From the NCBI RefSeq assembly GCF_048320135.1, contig NZ_CP182947.1:1178001-1242000 (forward strand): a DNA stretch of 64,000 nucleotides. The letters are read 5' to 3'. This document shows, in pieces, positions 26,281 to 34,630 of this stretch. The stretch's first letter is position 1; every line of letters starts with the position of its first letter. The notes beneath the pieces are model-generated. The model had not been told where the DNA came from. It saw nothing but the letters and a program-made list of their open reading frames with translations, and made no database searches. The position numbers and the translations under genes are program-made. This stretch comes from Ideonella_A sakaiensis_A (GTDB taxonomy: Bacteria; Pseudomonadota; Gammaproteobacteria; Burkholderiales; Burkholderiaceae_C).

Positions 26281-27738
26281 ATGAAGCCACCGTTGCTGGA
26301 GAGCGATCAGGCTTGCGCGACCGGGCGCTGCGAGACAGGCGCCAGCCGCATCGTGGTGATCGGCAGCGGCGGTGCCGCGATGGCGGCGGCGCTGCAGGCC
26401 GCCTCCGACGGCGCCCAGGTCACGCTGATCGAAAGCGGAACGCTGGGCGGCACCTGCGTCAATGTCGGCTGCGTGCCGTCGAAGATCCTGATCCGCGCAG
26501 CGCAGGTCGCGCAGATGCGCCGCCACAGCCCGTTCGACGACGCGATAGCTGCCGCGCCACCGGTAATTGACCGTGGCCGCCTGCTTGCGCAGCAACGGCA
26601 ACGGGTCGACGCGCTGCGCGAAGCCAAATACGAAAACATCCTGCGCGATTCGCCGTCGATCGAGGTCGTGCAAGGACGCGCCGCTTTTGCCGACGGCCAC
26701 CAGCTCGATGTCGCGCTGGCCGACGGCACGCAGCGTCGGATCGGATTCGACCGCTGCCTCATTGCGACCGGCGCTCACGCGGCCGTGCCGCCGATCACCG
26801 GGCTCGCCGACACGCCGTACTGGACCTCGACCGAGGCGCTCGACAGTGATCGCTTGCCGCAGCGGCTGCTGGTGATCGGTGCATCGGTGGTCGCCGTCGA
26901 ACTGGCGCAGGCCTATGCCCGGCTCGGCAGCCGGGTCACGCTGCTGGCGCGGCGCCGCCTGCTGGCGGATCAGGATCCGGCAATCGGCGAGGCGCTGACC
27001 GAGGTATTTCGCGCCGAAGGCATCGAGGTGCTCGAGCAGAGCGATGCGGAGCTGGCGACGCATGTCGACGGCGAATTCGTGTTGACCGGCACCAACGGCG
27101 AGCTCTGGCGTGCCGATGCGCTGCTGGTCGCGACCGGCCGCATGGCCAATACCGCCGGCCTGAACCTCGATGCCGCCGGCGTCTCGACTGACGCACGCGG
27201 GCGCATCGTCGTCGACTCGGCGATGCGGACCAGCGCCGCCCACATCTTCGCCGCCGGCGACTGCACGACGCAGCCGCAGTTCGTCTATGTGGCGGCGGCG
27301 GCAGGCACACGCGCCGCGATCAACATGCTCGGCGGCGATGCGAAGCTCGACCTGACGGCGATGCCGGCGGTGATCTTCACCGATCCGCAGGTCGCGACGG
27401 TCGGGCTGAACGAGGCGCAGGCGCGGCTGGCCGGTTTCGATGTCGATACACGCACGCTCTCGCTCGACCAGGTGCCGCGCGCGCTGGTCAATTTCGACAC
27501 GCGGGGTTTCGTGAAGCTGGTCGCCGAGGCGGGCAGCGGCCGCCTGCTCGGCGTGCAGGCGGTGGCGGCAGAAGCCGGCGAACTGATCCAGACCGCGGCG
27601 ATCGCGATCCGTGCGCAGATGACGACGAGCGATCTCGCCGATCAGCTGTTTCCGTATCTGACAATGGTCGAAGCGTTGAAACTGGCGGCGCAGACCTTCC
27701 GCAAGGATGTCTCGCAGCTGTCGTGCTGTGCCGGCTGA
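26281..27738 (+). CDS. merA: Mercuric reductase MerA, short form without NmerA domain
   Basis: The 485-residue flavoprotein reduces Hg(II) to Hg(0) with NADPH. It shows the FAD site G-S-G-G-A-A-M, redox cysteines C59 and C64 in G-T-C-V-N-V-G-C, an NADPH fold around V-I-G-A-S-V-V-A-V-E, and the C-terminal vicinal pair C482-C483 that receives Hg(II). The N-terminal metallochaperone domain of longer MerA proteins is absent. Instead there are about 20 residues with C11 and C17, possibly a minimal metal-relay tail. No merB, merD or merE gene follows. Confidence 0.96.
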   Translation: MKPPLLESDQACATGRCETGASRIVVIGSGGAAMAAALQAASDGAQVTLIESGTLGGTCVNVGCVPSKILIRAAQVAQMRRHSPFDDAIAAAPPVIDRGRLLAQQRQRVDALREAKYENILRDSPSIEVVQGRAAFADGHQLDVALADGTQRRIGFDRCLIATGAHAAVPPITGLADTPYWTSTEALDSDRLPQRLLVIGASVVAVELAQAYARLGSRVTLLARRRLLADQDPAIGEALTEVFRAEGIEVLEQSDAELATHVDGEFVLTGTNGELWRADALLVATGRMANTAGLNLDAAGVSTDARGRIVVDSAMRTSAAHIFAAGDCTTQPQFVYVAAAAGTRAAINMLGGDAKLDLTAMPAVIFTDPQVATVGLNEAQARLAGFDVDTRTLSLDQVPRALVNFDTRGFVKLVAEAGSGRLLGVQAVAAEAGELIQTAAIAIRAQMTTSDLADQLFPYLTMVEALKLAAQTFRKDVSQLSCCAG

Positions 27739-27875
27739 GTGGCCCAGTCGCACAGCCGCGGCGACCGCCGCGCATCCGGGCGACTGAACCTGGCGAAAAA
27801 AACCGCGTCAAAGCCGATGGCAGGCGCCGCGGCAGCAACGCCGCGACGCGACCGGAACAGCGGGGAGAACAACCG

Positions 27876-28238
27876 ATGATCAAACGAAGCATCCCGACCC
27901 AATGGCTGGGCGCCGCGGTACTGGCGATCGGCCTCGGCACCACCGCCTGCGCGCACGACACGCCGCGTGCCGCATCGGCACCCGAGCCGAGCCTGATCGA
28001 CAAGGCAGAACATGCGGTGCAGCACGGCGTCAGCGCGACCGCCAGCGGCCTCGAACGTGGCGCCAAGGCCACCGAGCGCGGCGTCAAGGCCGCGGCCGGC
28101 GGCGTCGAACGTGGCGCGAAAGCGGCCGCGCGCGGCATCGAGAAAGGGGCACACGCAACCGCCAATGCGGTCGAGACGGCGGCGCGCAAGGTCGGCATCG
28201 CGCCGGCAGAGCCGGCCGCGTCGGAAGCGTCGCGCTAG
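27876..28238 (+). CDS. Alanine-rich repeat protein with signal or lipoprotein leader
   Basis: ATG 27876 follows GGGGAGA. The 120-residue product has a signal-like start ending near T-T-A-C, a weak lipobox, then an Ala/Gly/Lys-rich part. Four imperfect repeats of about 11 residues occur there, built on the pattern G-x-E-R/K-G-A-K-A (near 57-105), likely an amphipathic helix. I do not recognise a family. It begins 137 bp after merA on the same strand and may be read through from that operon, but a mercury role is not shown. Confidence 0.6.
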   Translation: MIKRSIPTQWLGAAVLAIGLGTTACAHDTPRAASAPEPSLIDKAEHAVQHGVSATASGLERGAKATERGVKAAAGGVERGAKAAARGIEKGAHATANAVETAARKVGIAPAEPAASEASR

Positions 28239-28242
28239 AAGC

Positions 28243-29478
28243 TCAGCTGAGCAGTTGCGCCAGCGAACGCGCGACGACCTTGGTCGCGCGGCGCAGGTCC
28301 TCGAGATCGATGTGCTCGTCGGCGCGTTTTGCATTGCTCTCGAGCACCGTGCGCGGGCCGCAGCCATACAGCACCGCCGGTATGCCACGCTCGCAGAACA
28401 GCCGGGCATCGGTATAAAGCGGTGTACCCGAAGCCTCGATGGTCTCGCCAAAGACCTCCGACGCCTGGCCACACAACGCGTCGACCAGCGGCTTGTTGCC
28501 ATCGAGCGGCTTCAGCGCATTGGCCAGCAGCAGCCGTTTGATCTCGACCGTGATGCCCGGCGAATCGGCAACCGCGGCGCGGATCACCCGCTGCAGCGTC
28601 GCCTCGACCTCGACCGGGTTTTCCTCCGGAATCATCCGGCGGTCGATCTTCATCACGACCTTGCCCGGCACGACATTGGTATTGGTGCCGCCCTCGATGC
28701 GCCCGACATTGACATACGGGTGCGTGATGCCCTTGACCTGGCTGCTGATCTGCTTGTACAGCGCATTCTGCTGGTACAGCGCGGTCAGGATGCGGTTTGC
28801 GGCCTGCAGCGCGTCGACACCGGTGTCGGGCACCGCGGCATGGCCCATCTTGCCGTGCACCGTGACTTCCATCTGCAGGCAGCCGTTGTGGCCGGTGATC
28901 ACCTGGTAGCTGAAGCCGGCGGCGATCAGCAGGTCGGGTTTGACGATTCCCTGCTCGAGCAGCCAGCCAGGGCCGAGCTCGCCGCCGAATTCCTCGTCGT
29001 AGGTGAAATAGAGTTCGGCCGTGCCGTGCAGACGCTGCTGAAGCGATTCGAGTGCGCGCAATGCGAAGGCATAGGTCGCAAAGTCGCATTTGCTGACCGC
29101 GGCGGCGCGGCCATACAGCTTGCCGTCGACGACCTCGCCGCCGTACGGATCGTGGCTCCAGCCTTCGCCGGGCGGCACGACATCGCCGTGCGCATTCAGG
29201 CCGATCGTCCGGCCGCCGTCACCGAAGCGCCGCCGCACGACAAGGTTAGTGATCGTCTCGAGGCCGGCCGCACGCACCGCATCGGCCGGCACTGCATGGC
29301 GTTCGGCGTCGAAGCCGAAACCCTTCAGCAGTTCGGCGGTGCGCTCGGCATGCGGCGCATTGTTGCCCGGTGGCGTATCGGTCGGCACCTGCACCAGCTG
29401 TTGCAGAAAGCGCACCTCGTCGTCGAAATGGGCGTCGATCCACGCGTCGAGCGCGTCGTGGGTGGCGGAATTGGTCAT
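28243..29478 (-). CDS. M20-family metallohydrolase (ArgE/DapE-like)
   Basis: The 411-residue product has M20 signatures: H-G-D-V-V-P-P near 92-98, the E-E pair in Y-D-E-E-F-G-G-E, a dimerisation domain with G-K-M-G-H-A, and a late D-E-H-I. The family hydrolyses N-acyl or N-carbamoyl amino compounds using two zinc ions. It overlaps the UraD-AllC gene by four bases (ATGA), so it belongs to the allantoin operon and may act on a ureido intermediate such as ureidoglycolate; that substrate is inference. The start at 29478 is fixed by the overlap. Confidence 0.82.
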   Translation of the reverse strand: MTNSATHDALDAWIDAHFDDEVRFLQQLVQVPTDTPPGNNAPHAERTAELLKGFGFDAERHAVPADAVRAAGLETITNLVVRRRFGDGGRTIGLNAHGDVVPPGEGWSHDPYGGEVVDGKLYGRAAAVSKCDFATYAFALRALESLQQRLHGTAELYFTYDEEFGGELGPGWLLEQGIVKPDLLIAAGFSYQVITGHNGCLQMEVTVHGKMGHAAVPDTGVDALQAANRILTALYQQNALYKQISSQVKGITHPYVNVGRIEGGTNTNVVPGKVVMKIDRRMIPEENPVEVEATLQRVIRAAVADSPGITVEIKRLLLANALKPLDGNKPLVDALCGQASEVFGETIEASGTPLYTDARLFCERGIPAVLYGCGPRTVLESNAKRADEHIDLEDLRRATKVVARSLAQLLS

Positions 29479-31250
29479 CGTTGTTCGGTCGCGAGTTGGT
29501 CGAGCAGGTTCTGGAAGGCACGCACGCACAGGTCGGCGTCGTCGTTGGTGATCGATTCGAGCGGGTTGTGGCTGATGCCGGCATTCAGGCCGCGGACAAA
29601 CAGCATGGCCTGCGGCATCGCCTCGTGCAGCTTCATCGCATCGTGGCCGGCGCCGCTCGGCATCCGGAAAACCGGCAGGCCGAGCGCTTCGACCGCCTGC
29701 TCCCAGCGCTGCTGCCAGCGCGGCGCACTCGGCGCGGCCGAGACACGCATCGTCTCCTCGAGCGAGAAATGCAGGCCGCGGCGCTCGCAGATGCGTTCGA
29801 GTTCGGCGTTCACGTCGGCCACGCAGGCATCGCGCACCGCATCGGTCGTCGCGCGGATGTCGATGCTGAAGACGCAGCGGCCCGGCACCACGTTCATCGA
29901 GCCGCTCGGCACCTGCAGCATGCCGACGGTGCCGACCAGATCCGGCGCGGCCGCCGCACGCTGCTCGATGAACAGCAGCAGCTCGGCAGCCGCTACAGCG
30001 GCATCGCGGCGCTGCCCCATCGGCGTCGTGCCGGCGTGGCTCGCCATGCCGACGATCTCGGCCATCAAGCGCACGCTGCCGTTGATCGACGTAACGACGC
30101 CGAGCGGCAAGTCGATCTGGTTCAAGACCGGCCCCTGCTCGATGTGCACCTCGACGAAGCCGAGGTAGCGCGAGGCGTCGCGTTTCAGCTTCGCAATGTC
30201 GTCGACATTCAGCCCGGCCTGCGCCATCGCCTGGCGCATGCTGATGCCGTCGGCATCGCGCTGCTCGAGCCAGCGCGGGTCGAAGTGGCCGATCAACGCG
30301 CCCGAGCCGAGGAAAACGGCCTTGTAGCGCTGGCCCTCCTCTTCCGAAAAACCGACCACCTCGATGCCGAACGGCAAGCGCCGGCCCTGCCGGTGCAGTT
30401 CGCGCACGCAGGCCATCGGCACGAAGATGCCGAGCCGGCCATCATATTTGCCGCCGTTGCGCACCGTGTCGTAGTGGCTGCCTGTCATCAGCCGCGGCGC
30501 CTGCGGGTCGCTGCCGTGGTAGATGCCGACGACATTGCCGACCGCATCGATCCCGACCTCGTCGAAGCCGCAATCGTCGCGCATCCACTGCTGGAGCTGA
30601 CGCGCGCAGGCGCGGTGTGCGTCGGTCAAGTAGGTGACGGTCAGTTCACCGCGCTCCGCATAACCCGGGTCGCTGTGCACCGCGAGTTGCTCGGACCAGT
30701 CCCAGACCAGGTTGCCGAGATCGGGGTGCTGGTCGAACTTGTCGTCGAGGCGGATCTCGGCGATGCGGTGAATGTTGCGCAGGCACTCGTCGAACTCGAA
30801 ATCCGGATGATTCGCGAGCCGCCGCGCGAAGGTCGCGATGATTTCCGACTTGTTCAGGCCGAGACCACGCGGGCCGCGCACCGCAAGGATGAACGGAAAG
30901 CCGAACTTCTCGTTGTAGTCGGCATTGAGCTGCTGGATCTTCGCGAATTCTTCCGCAGTGCAGTCGGTCAGGCCGGCCTTGCCCTGCTCGTTGGTCGATT
31001 CGGCGGTCAGCGACTTGCTGACCATCGCCTTGCCGGCCAGTTCGGGGTGGGCGCGGATCAGCGCGAGCTGCCGCTCGCGGCCGGCATCACGCACACTTTG
31101 CACCAGCGCGAGCTTCAGCTGCGCCAGCGTCGCAAACGGGCGCTTGCCCCAGGCATCGGTTGCGACCCACGGCGAATGTTCGTAGGTGCCGTCCAGCAGT
31201 TCGGTGAAGCGAGCCTGGTCGGCGGCATTCAGCGTCTCGAGTGTCAGCAT
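29475..31250 (-). CDS. uraD/allC: Bifunctional OHCU decarboxylase / allantoate amidohydrolase fusion
   Basis: The 591-residue protein joins two enzymes. Residues 1-170 are UraD-like: A-H-P-E-L-A-G-K with catalytic H68, the S-x-x-E-Q region at 85-89 and F-G-F-P-F near 116-120, for decarboxylation of OHCU to S-allantoin. Residues from about 185 are an M20 amidohydrolase with G-S-H-Y-D-T-V, E-E-E-G-Q-R-Y and a late G-A-G-H-D-A, as in allantoate amidohydrolase. Between these two steps allantoinase (PuuE) acts, and its gene ends two bases upstream. The ATG at 31250 is adopted as the start of recognisable UraD sequence. Confidence 0.9.
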   Translation of the reverse strand: MLTLETLNAADQARFTELLDGTYEHSPWVATDAWGKRPFATLAQLKLALVQSVRDAGRERQLALIRAHPELAGKAMVSKSLTAESTNEQGKAGLTDCTAEEFAKIQQLNADYNEKFGFPFILAVRGPRGLGLNKSEIIATFARRLANHPDFEFDECLRNIHRIAEIRLDDKFDQHPDLGNLVWDWSEQLAVHSDPGYAERGELTVTYLTDAHRACARQLQQWMRDDCGFDEVGIDAVGNVVGIYHGSDPQAPRLMTGSHYDTVRNGGKYDGRLGIFVPMACVRELHRQGRRLPFGIEVVGFSEEEGQRYKAVFLGSGALIGHFDPRWLEQRDADGISMRQAMAQAGLNVDDIAKLKRDASRYLGFVEVHIEQGPVLNQIDLPLGVVTSINGSVRLMAEIVGMASHAGTTPMGQRRDAAVAAAELLLFIEQRAAAAPDLVGTVGMLQVPSGSMNVVPGRCVFSIDIRATTDAVRDACVADVNAELERICERRGLHFSLEETMRVSAAPSAPRWQQRWEQAVEALGLPVFRMPSGAGHDAMKLHEAMPQAMLFVRGLNAGISHNPLESITNDDADLCVRAFQNLLDQLATEQR

Positions 31251-31252
31251 GT

Positions 31253-32209
31253 TCAATCCCAGATGAAAGCCGTCGATGCATCGAACGGATGGGTCTTTTT
31301 CCAGTGGCGGGCGATGTCGATGCGGCGCGGTATCCAGACCCGGTCGTGCTGCTGCACATGGTCGAGAAACTGCTGCAGTGCGCGCATCCGCGCCGGCCGG
31401 CCGAGGATGCGGCAATGCATGCCGATGCTCAGCATGCTCGGCCGGTCCTCCCCTTCGGCATACAAGACGTCGAAGGCATCGCGCAGGTACTGGAAAAACG
31501 GGTCGCCGTGGCTGAAACCCTGCGGCAGGCCGAAACGCATGTCGTTGGTGTCGAGCGTATACGGCACGACCAGGTGCGGCGACAGGCTGCCGTCGGACTT
31601 CCGAACCTGCAGCCAGAACGGCAGGTCGTCGCCGTAATAGTCGCTGTCGTATTCGAAGCCGCCATGCTCGACGACGAGGCGGCGGGTATTCGGGCTGTCG
31701 CGGCCGGTATACCAGCCGAGCGGCGGCTGGCCGGTGACGGCCTGCACCGCCTCGCAACACAGCCGCATGTGTTCGCGTTCGGTCGCCTCATCGACCTGCT
31801 GGTAGTTGATCCAGCGCCAGCCGTGGCAGGCGATCTCGTGGCCGAGTTCGACGAAGGCCGACGCCACTTCCGGACAACGCTGCAGCGCCATGCCGACGCC
31901 GTAGACGGTCAGCGGCAGGCCGCGGCGCTCGAATTCGCGCAGGATGCGCCAGACGCCGACCCGCGAGCCGTATTCATAGATGCCTTCCATGCTCAGGTGG
32001 CGCGCCGGATAGGCCGGCGGGTTGGCCATTTCGGACAAAAAGGTCTCGCTGCCGGCGTCGCCGTGCAGCACCGAGTTTTCGCCGCCTTCCTCATAGTTCA
32101 GCACGAACTGGACAGCGACGCGGGCATTGCCCGGCCACTGCGCATGCGGCGCGTGCCGGCCGTGGCCGCGCAGGTCGCGGGGATAACGATCGTTGGATTG
32201 CATGTTCAT
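31253..32209 (-). CDS. puuE: Allantoinase PuuE (polysaccharide deacetylase fold)
   Basis: The 318-residue product matches metal-independent PuuE: early R-Y-P-R-D-L-x-G-x-G, N-Y-E-E-G-G-E-N, and E-Y-G-S-R-V-G-V-W-R. G-H-E-I-A-C-H-G-W-R-W sits near 122-132. It opens the hydantoin ring of allantoin to allantoate, which the next enzyme degrades. The start has a second in-frame ATG two codons later; both suit the family. It lies seven bases downstream of the GntR gene on the same strand. Confidence 0.93.
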   Translation of the reverse strand: MNMQSNDRYPRDLRGHGRHAPHAQWPGNARVAVQFVLNYEEGGENSVLHGDAGSETFLSEMANPPAYPARHLSMEGIYEYGSRVGVWRILREFERRGLPLTVYGVGMALQRCPEVASAFVELGHEIACHGWRWINYQQVDEATEREHMRLCCEAVQAVTGQPPLGWYTGRDSPNTRRLVVEHGGFEYDSDYYGDDLPFWLQVRKSDGSLSPHLVVPYTLDTNDMRFGLPQGFSHGDPFFQYLRDAFDVLYAEGEDRPSMLSIGMHCRILGRPARMRALQQFLDHVQQHDRVWIPRRIDIARHWKKTHPFDASTAFIWD

Positions 32210-32216
32210 CGGGGCT

Positions 32217-32948
32217 TCACTTTCTGGGCTGCAGGATCTGGTCGAGATCGCTGCTGCCCGGGTTGGTGCGCAGGTTGCGCTCGACGCTGTCGAGGTGATT
32301 CGCCATCAGCCGCGTCGCCGCACGCACATCGCGGCGCTCGATCGCATCGACGACCTGTTCATGTTCGCGGTGCGATTCATCGGCCGAATGCGACGACTGG
32401 TACATCAGCGAGATCAGCTGCGAGCGGCTCAGCAGATCGCGGATCGTCTCGGCGAGCACCGCGTTGTTCAGCAGCTGCGCCAGCACGACATGGAAATCGG
32501 CGAGCAGCCGGGTGCGCAGCGCGACATCGCCGCGTGCGACCGCCTGCCGCTCGGCACGCAGGTGGGCGCGCAGCTGCGCGATCTGGCCGTCGGTGATGCG
32601 CGCGCAGAGCTGGCCGACCATTGCCGACTCGAGCATGTTGCGCATCTCGAAGACCTGCCGCGCCTCCTCGAGGCTGGGCATCGCAACGAAGGCGCCGCGC
32701 GCCGGCTCGAGGTTGACCAGCCGGTCGCGGCTCAGCTGGTTCAGCGCCTGGCGGACGATCGTCCGCGAGACCTTGAAGATGTCGGCAATCTTCTGCTCGA
32801 CGAGTTTGGTGCCGGGCATCAGCCGCCGCTCGACGATCGCGCCGGTGATCGATTCGACGATGCGTTCGGTCGCGCTGCCGGCGTCGGCCGGCGTCTCAAC
32901 CGGCGTCGACGGATCGATGATCTTCAGGCTGGCGCGGGGCGGTGCCAT
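32217..32948 (-). CDS. GntR-family (FCD) regulator of the purine/allantoin genes
   Basis: The 243-residue product has a GntR winged helix (about 20-90: P-G-T-K-L-V-E-Q-K-I-A and V-S-R-T-I-V-R-Q-A-L-N-Q-L) and an all-helical FCD effector domain. Operon position suggests control of the allantoin genes and the divergent uraH. Its start at 32948 is the first ATG consistent with the domain; an open frame to 33017 would read through the operator region. Confidence 0.85.
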   Translation of the reverse strand: MAPPRASLKIIDPSTPVETPADAGSATERIVESITGAIVERRLMPGTKLVEQKIADIFKVSRTIVRQALNQLSRDRLVNLEPARGAFVAMPSLEEARQVFEMRNMLESAMVGQLCARITDGQIAQLRAHLRAERQAVARGDVALRTRLLADFHVVLAQLLNNAVLAETIRDLLSRSQLISLMYQSSHSADESHREHEQVVDAIERRDVRAATRLMANHLDSVERNLRTNPGSSDLDQILQPRK

Positions 32949-33003
32949 GGCGGGTATCGTGTCTGTGCGGCCGCTGCCGGCGCATTGCTGGAATGCGCAA
33001 AAG

Positions 33004-33011
33004 TGTATACA
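33004..33011. promoter_or_regulatory. Candidate GntR operator TGTATACA
   Basis: TGTATACA is a perfect eight-base palindrome in the 101-bp space between the divergent GntR and uraH genes. Related TGTATACA cores are common operators of FCD-type GntR regulators. Only the sequence and position support this site. Confidence 0.5.
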
Positions 33012-33049
33012 GTTCACCGGCGTTTTGCAAACAATATTCCAAGGAAGCG

Positions 33050-33406
33050 ATGGGACACCTCAGCACACATGTACTCGACACGATGAACGGCTGCCCGGCC
33101 GCCGGGATGAAGCTGACGCTGCAGCGCCTCGACGGCGACAAGGCGGAGACGCTGCAGCGGATCACGTTGAATGCCGATGGCCGCAACGACGCCGGCGCAC
33201 TGCTCGGCGCCGACGCGATGCGCGCCGGGCGTTACCGCTTGCTGTTCGAGGTCGCGGCGTATTTCCGCGCGCGCGGCGTCGAGTTGCCGGAGCCGCCGTT
33301 CCTCGACGTCGTGCCGCTCGATTTCGGCATTGCCGATGCCGGCGGCCACTACCACGTGCCGCTGCTGGTCAGCCCGTGGAGCTACAGCACGTATCGCGGC
33401 AGTTGA
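33050..33406 (+). CDS. uraH: 5-Hydroxyisourate hydrolase (transthyretin-related)
   Basis: The 118-residue product has the family start M-G-H-L-S-T-H-V-L-D with catalytic H3 and H7, and ends in the diagnostic Y-R-G-S. It hydrolyses 5-hydroxyisourate to OHCU, the substrate of the UraD half of the nearby fusion. AAGGAAG precedes the ATG. It is divergent from the GntR gene and the rest of the allantoin operon. No urate oxidase gene is present in the window. Confidence 0.95.
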   Translation: MGHLSTHVLDTMNGCPAAGMKLTLQRLDGDKAETLQRITLNADGRNDAGALLGADAMRAGRYRLLFEVAAYFRARGVELPEPPFLDVVPLDFGIADAGGHYHVPLLVSPWSYSTYRGS

Positions 33407-33427
33407 GACGCGCCGCGTGGCGCGCGC

Positions 33428-34108
33428 TCAGGAGAGCCGCGACACCACCCGCACGACCGACTCGCGCGCATCGGCGAAACCGAGTCGGCGGTACAGCCGA
33501 TGCGCGCTGGTGTTGTCCCGCATCACATGCAGGAACGGCATCTGCCCGCGCAACCATTGCCGACGCACCAGCTTCAGCACCAGTGAGCGCGCAAGGCCGC
33601 GGCCCTCGAATTGCGGATCCGTGCAGACGCCGCTGATCTCTCGCCAGCCGCCGGCCTGCATCCGTTCGCCGGCCATCGCGACCAGCCGCGCGCCGTCGAA
33701 CAAGCCGAAGTAATCGCCGAGCTCGAGGCTGCGTTCGCCGAACGGGCCCGGCCTGGCAACGGCCGCCAGTTCGAGCGCCTGTGCGGCGTGGCGCTTGTCG
33801 AGCCGCAGCGCACCCGGCGCGGTATCGACGGCCGGCATCGGCGCCGCCCACACCATCTTCAGCATCGTCGACTCATCGTCGATCTGCCAGCCGTGGGGCG
33901 CGGCGCCGGACCAGCCGTCGCAATAAAAGGTCTCGCCAGGCGCGCAGACCTCTTCGAGCGCATTGAAATCGGGACGGGCCTTGTCGGCAAACGCGATGAT
34001 CGGCGAGAAGCCGCGCGCATAGCGGCGCGCGCTGTCGCCGCCGGCGGCAAACGGCAGGTGCACGCCGTTCAGGCTGTGCCAGGCGATGTTGTCGAGCAGT
34101 TGCGACAT
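33428..34108 (-). CDS. GNAT-family N-acetyltransferase
   Basis: The 226-residue product has a C-terminal GNAT core with the acetyl-CoA motif F-E-G-R-G-L-A-R-S-L near 166-175 and D-N-T-S-A-H-R-L-Y-R-R-L-G-F near 198-211. The N-terminal half resembles FR47-like acetyltransferases. Substrate unknown. It is convergent with uraH, ending 21 bp from it. Confidence 0.85.
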   Translation of the reverse strand: MSQLLDNIAWHSLNGVHLPFAAGGDSARRYARGFSPIIAFADKARPDFNALEEVCAPGETFYCDGWSGAAPHGWQIDDESTMLKMVWAAPMPAVDTAPGALRLDKRHAAQALELAAVARPGPFGERSLELGDYFGLFDGARLVAMAGERMQAGGWREISGVCTDPQFEGRGLARSLVLKLVRRQWLRGQMPFLHVMRDNTSAHRLYRRLGFADARESVVRVVSRLS

Positions 34109-34138
34109 GGCTTCTCCGATCTCTTCAGCCGCAGCCGA

Positions 34139-34585
34139 TCAGGCCGCTACGACCACGCCGTTTTGCTCGAGCACGTCGAGCAGTTTCGACATGTCCGGAA
34201 TCTCGGGCGGAATCTCGCGTTCGACGCTGGTGAACATCCGCGTTGCGGTGGTGCCGGAACCGGTGAATTCGATCATCGCGCCGCCTTCCGGACCGAACGC
34301 GAACGCATGGACGGTGCCTGCCGGCACATGGACCAGCGTGCCGGCAACGGCCTGGGTCGGGCGGCCCGCGCAGTCGAAATCGACGCGGCCGCGCAGCACG
34401 AAGAAACTTTCGTCCCAGGCATGGCTGTGCGGCGGCGGGCCAATACCGGCGTCACCCTGCTGCAGCGTGATCTCGTAGTCGCCGGTGGCCTGTTTCGTCG
34501 CGAGCAGCGTCACCTGGATGCCGAGCACATTCAGTGCGCGCGGATAGTGCTCGGGTGATACGACAAAGGGGGCAACGGATGTCAT
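34139..34585 (-). CDS. Cupin-fold protein
   Basis: The 148-residue product has a single cupin domain with motif 1 P-P-P-H-S-H-A-W-D-E-S-F near 50-61 and motif 2 V-H-V-P-A-G-T-V-H-A-F near 84-94, supplying metal-ligand histidines and glutamate. AAGGAG lies close to its ATG. Cupins of this size include isomerases, dioxygenases and sensors; no further function can be assigned. It is followed 30 bp later by the GNAT gene at 33428-34108. Confidence 0.85.
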   Translation of the reverse strand: MTSVAPFVVSPEHYPRALNVLGIQVTLLATKQATGDYEITLQQGDAGIGPPPHSHAWDESFFVLRGRVDFDCAGRPTQAVAGTLVHVPAGTVHAFAFGPEGGAMIEFTGSGTTATRMFTSVEREIPPEIPDMSKLLDVLEQNGVVVAA

Positions 34586-34630
34586 TCAATCTCCTTTCGC
34601 CGGCTGCGCGGCACGGCCGCGCGCGGTGGA

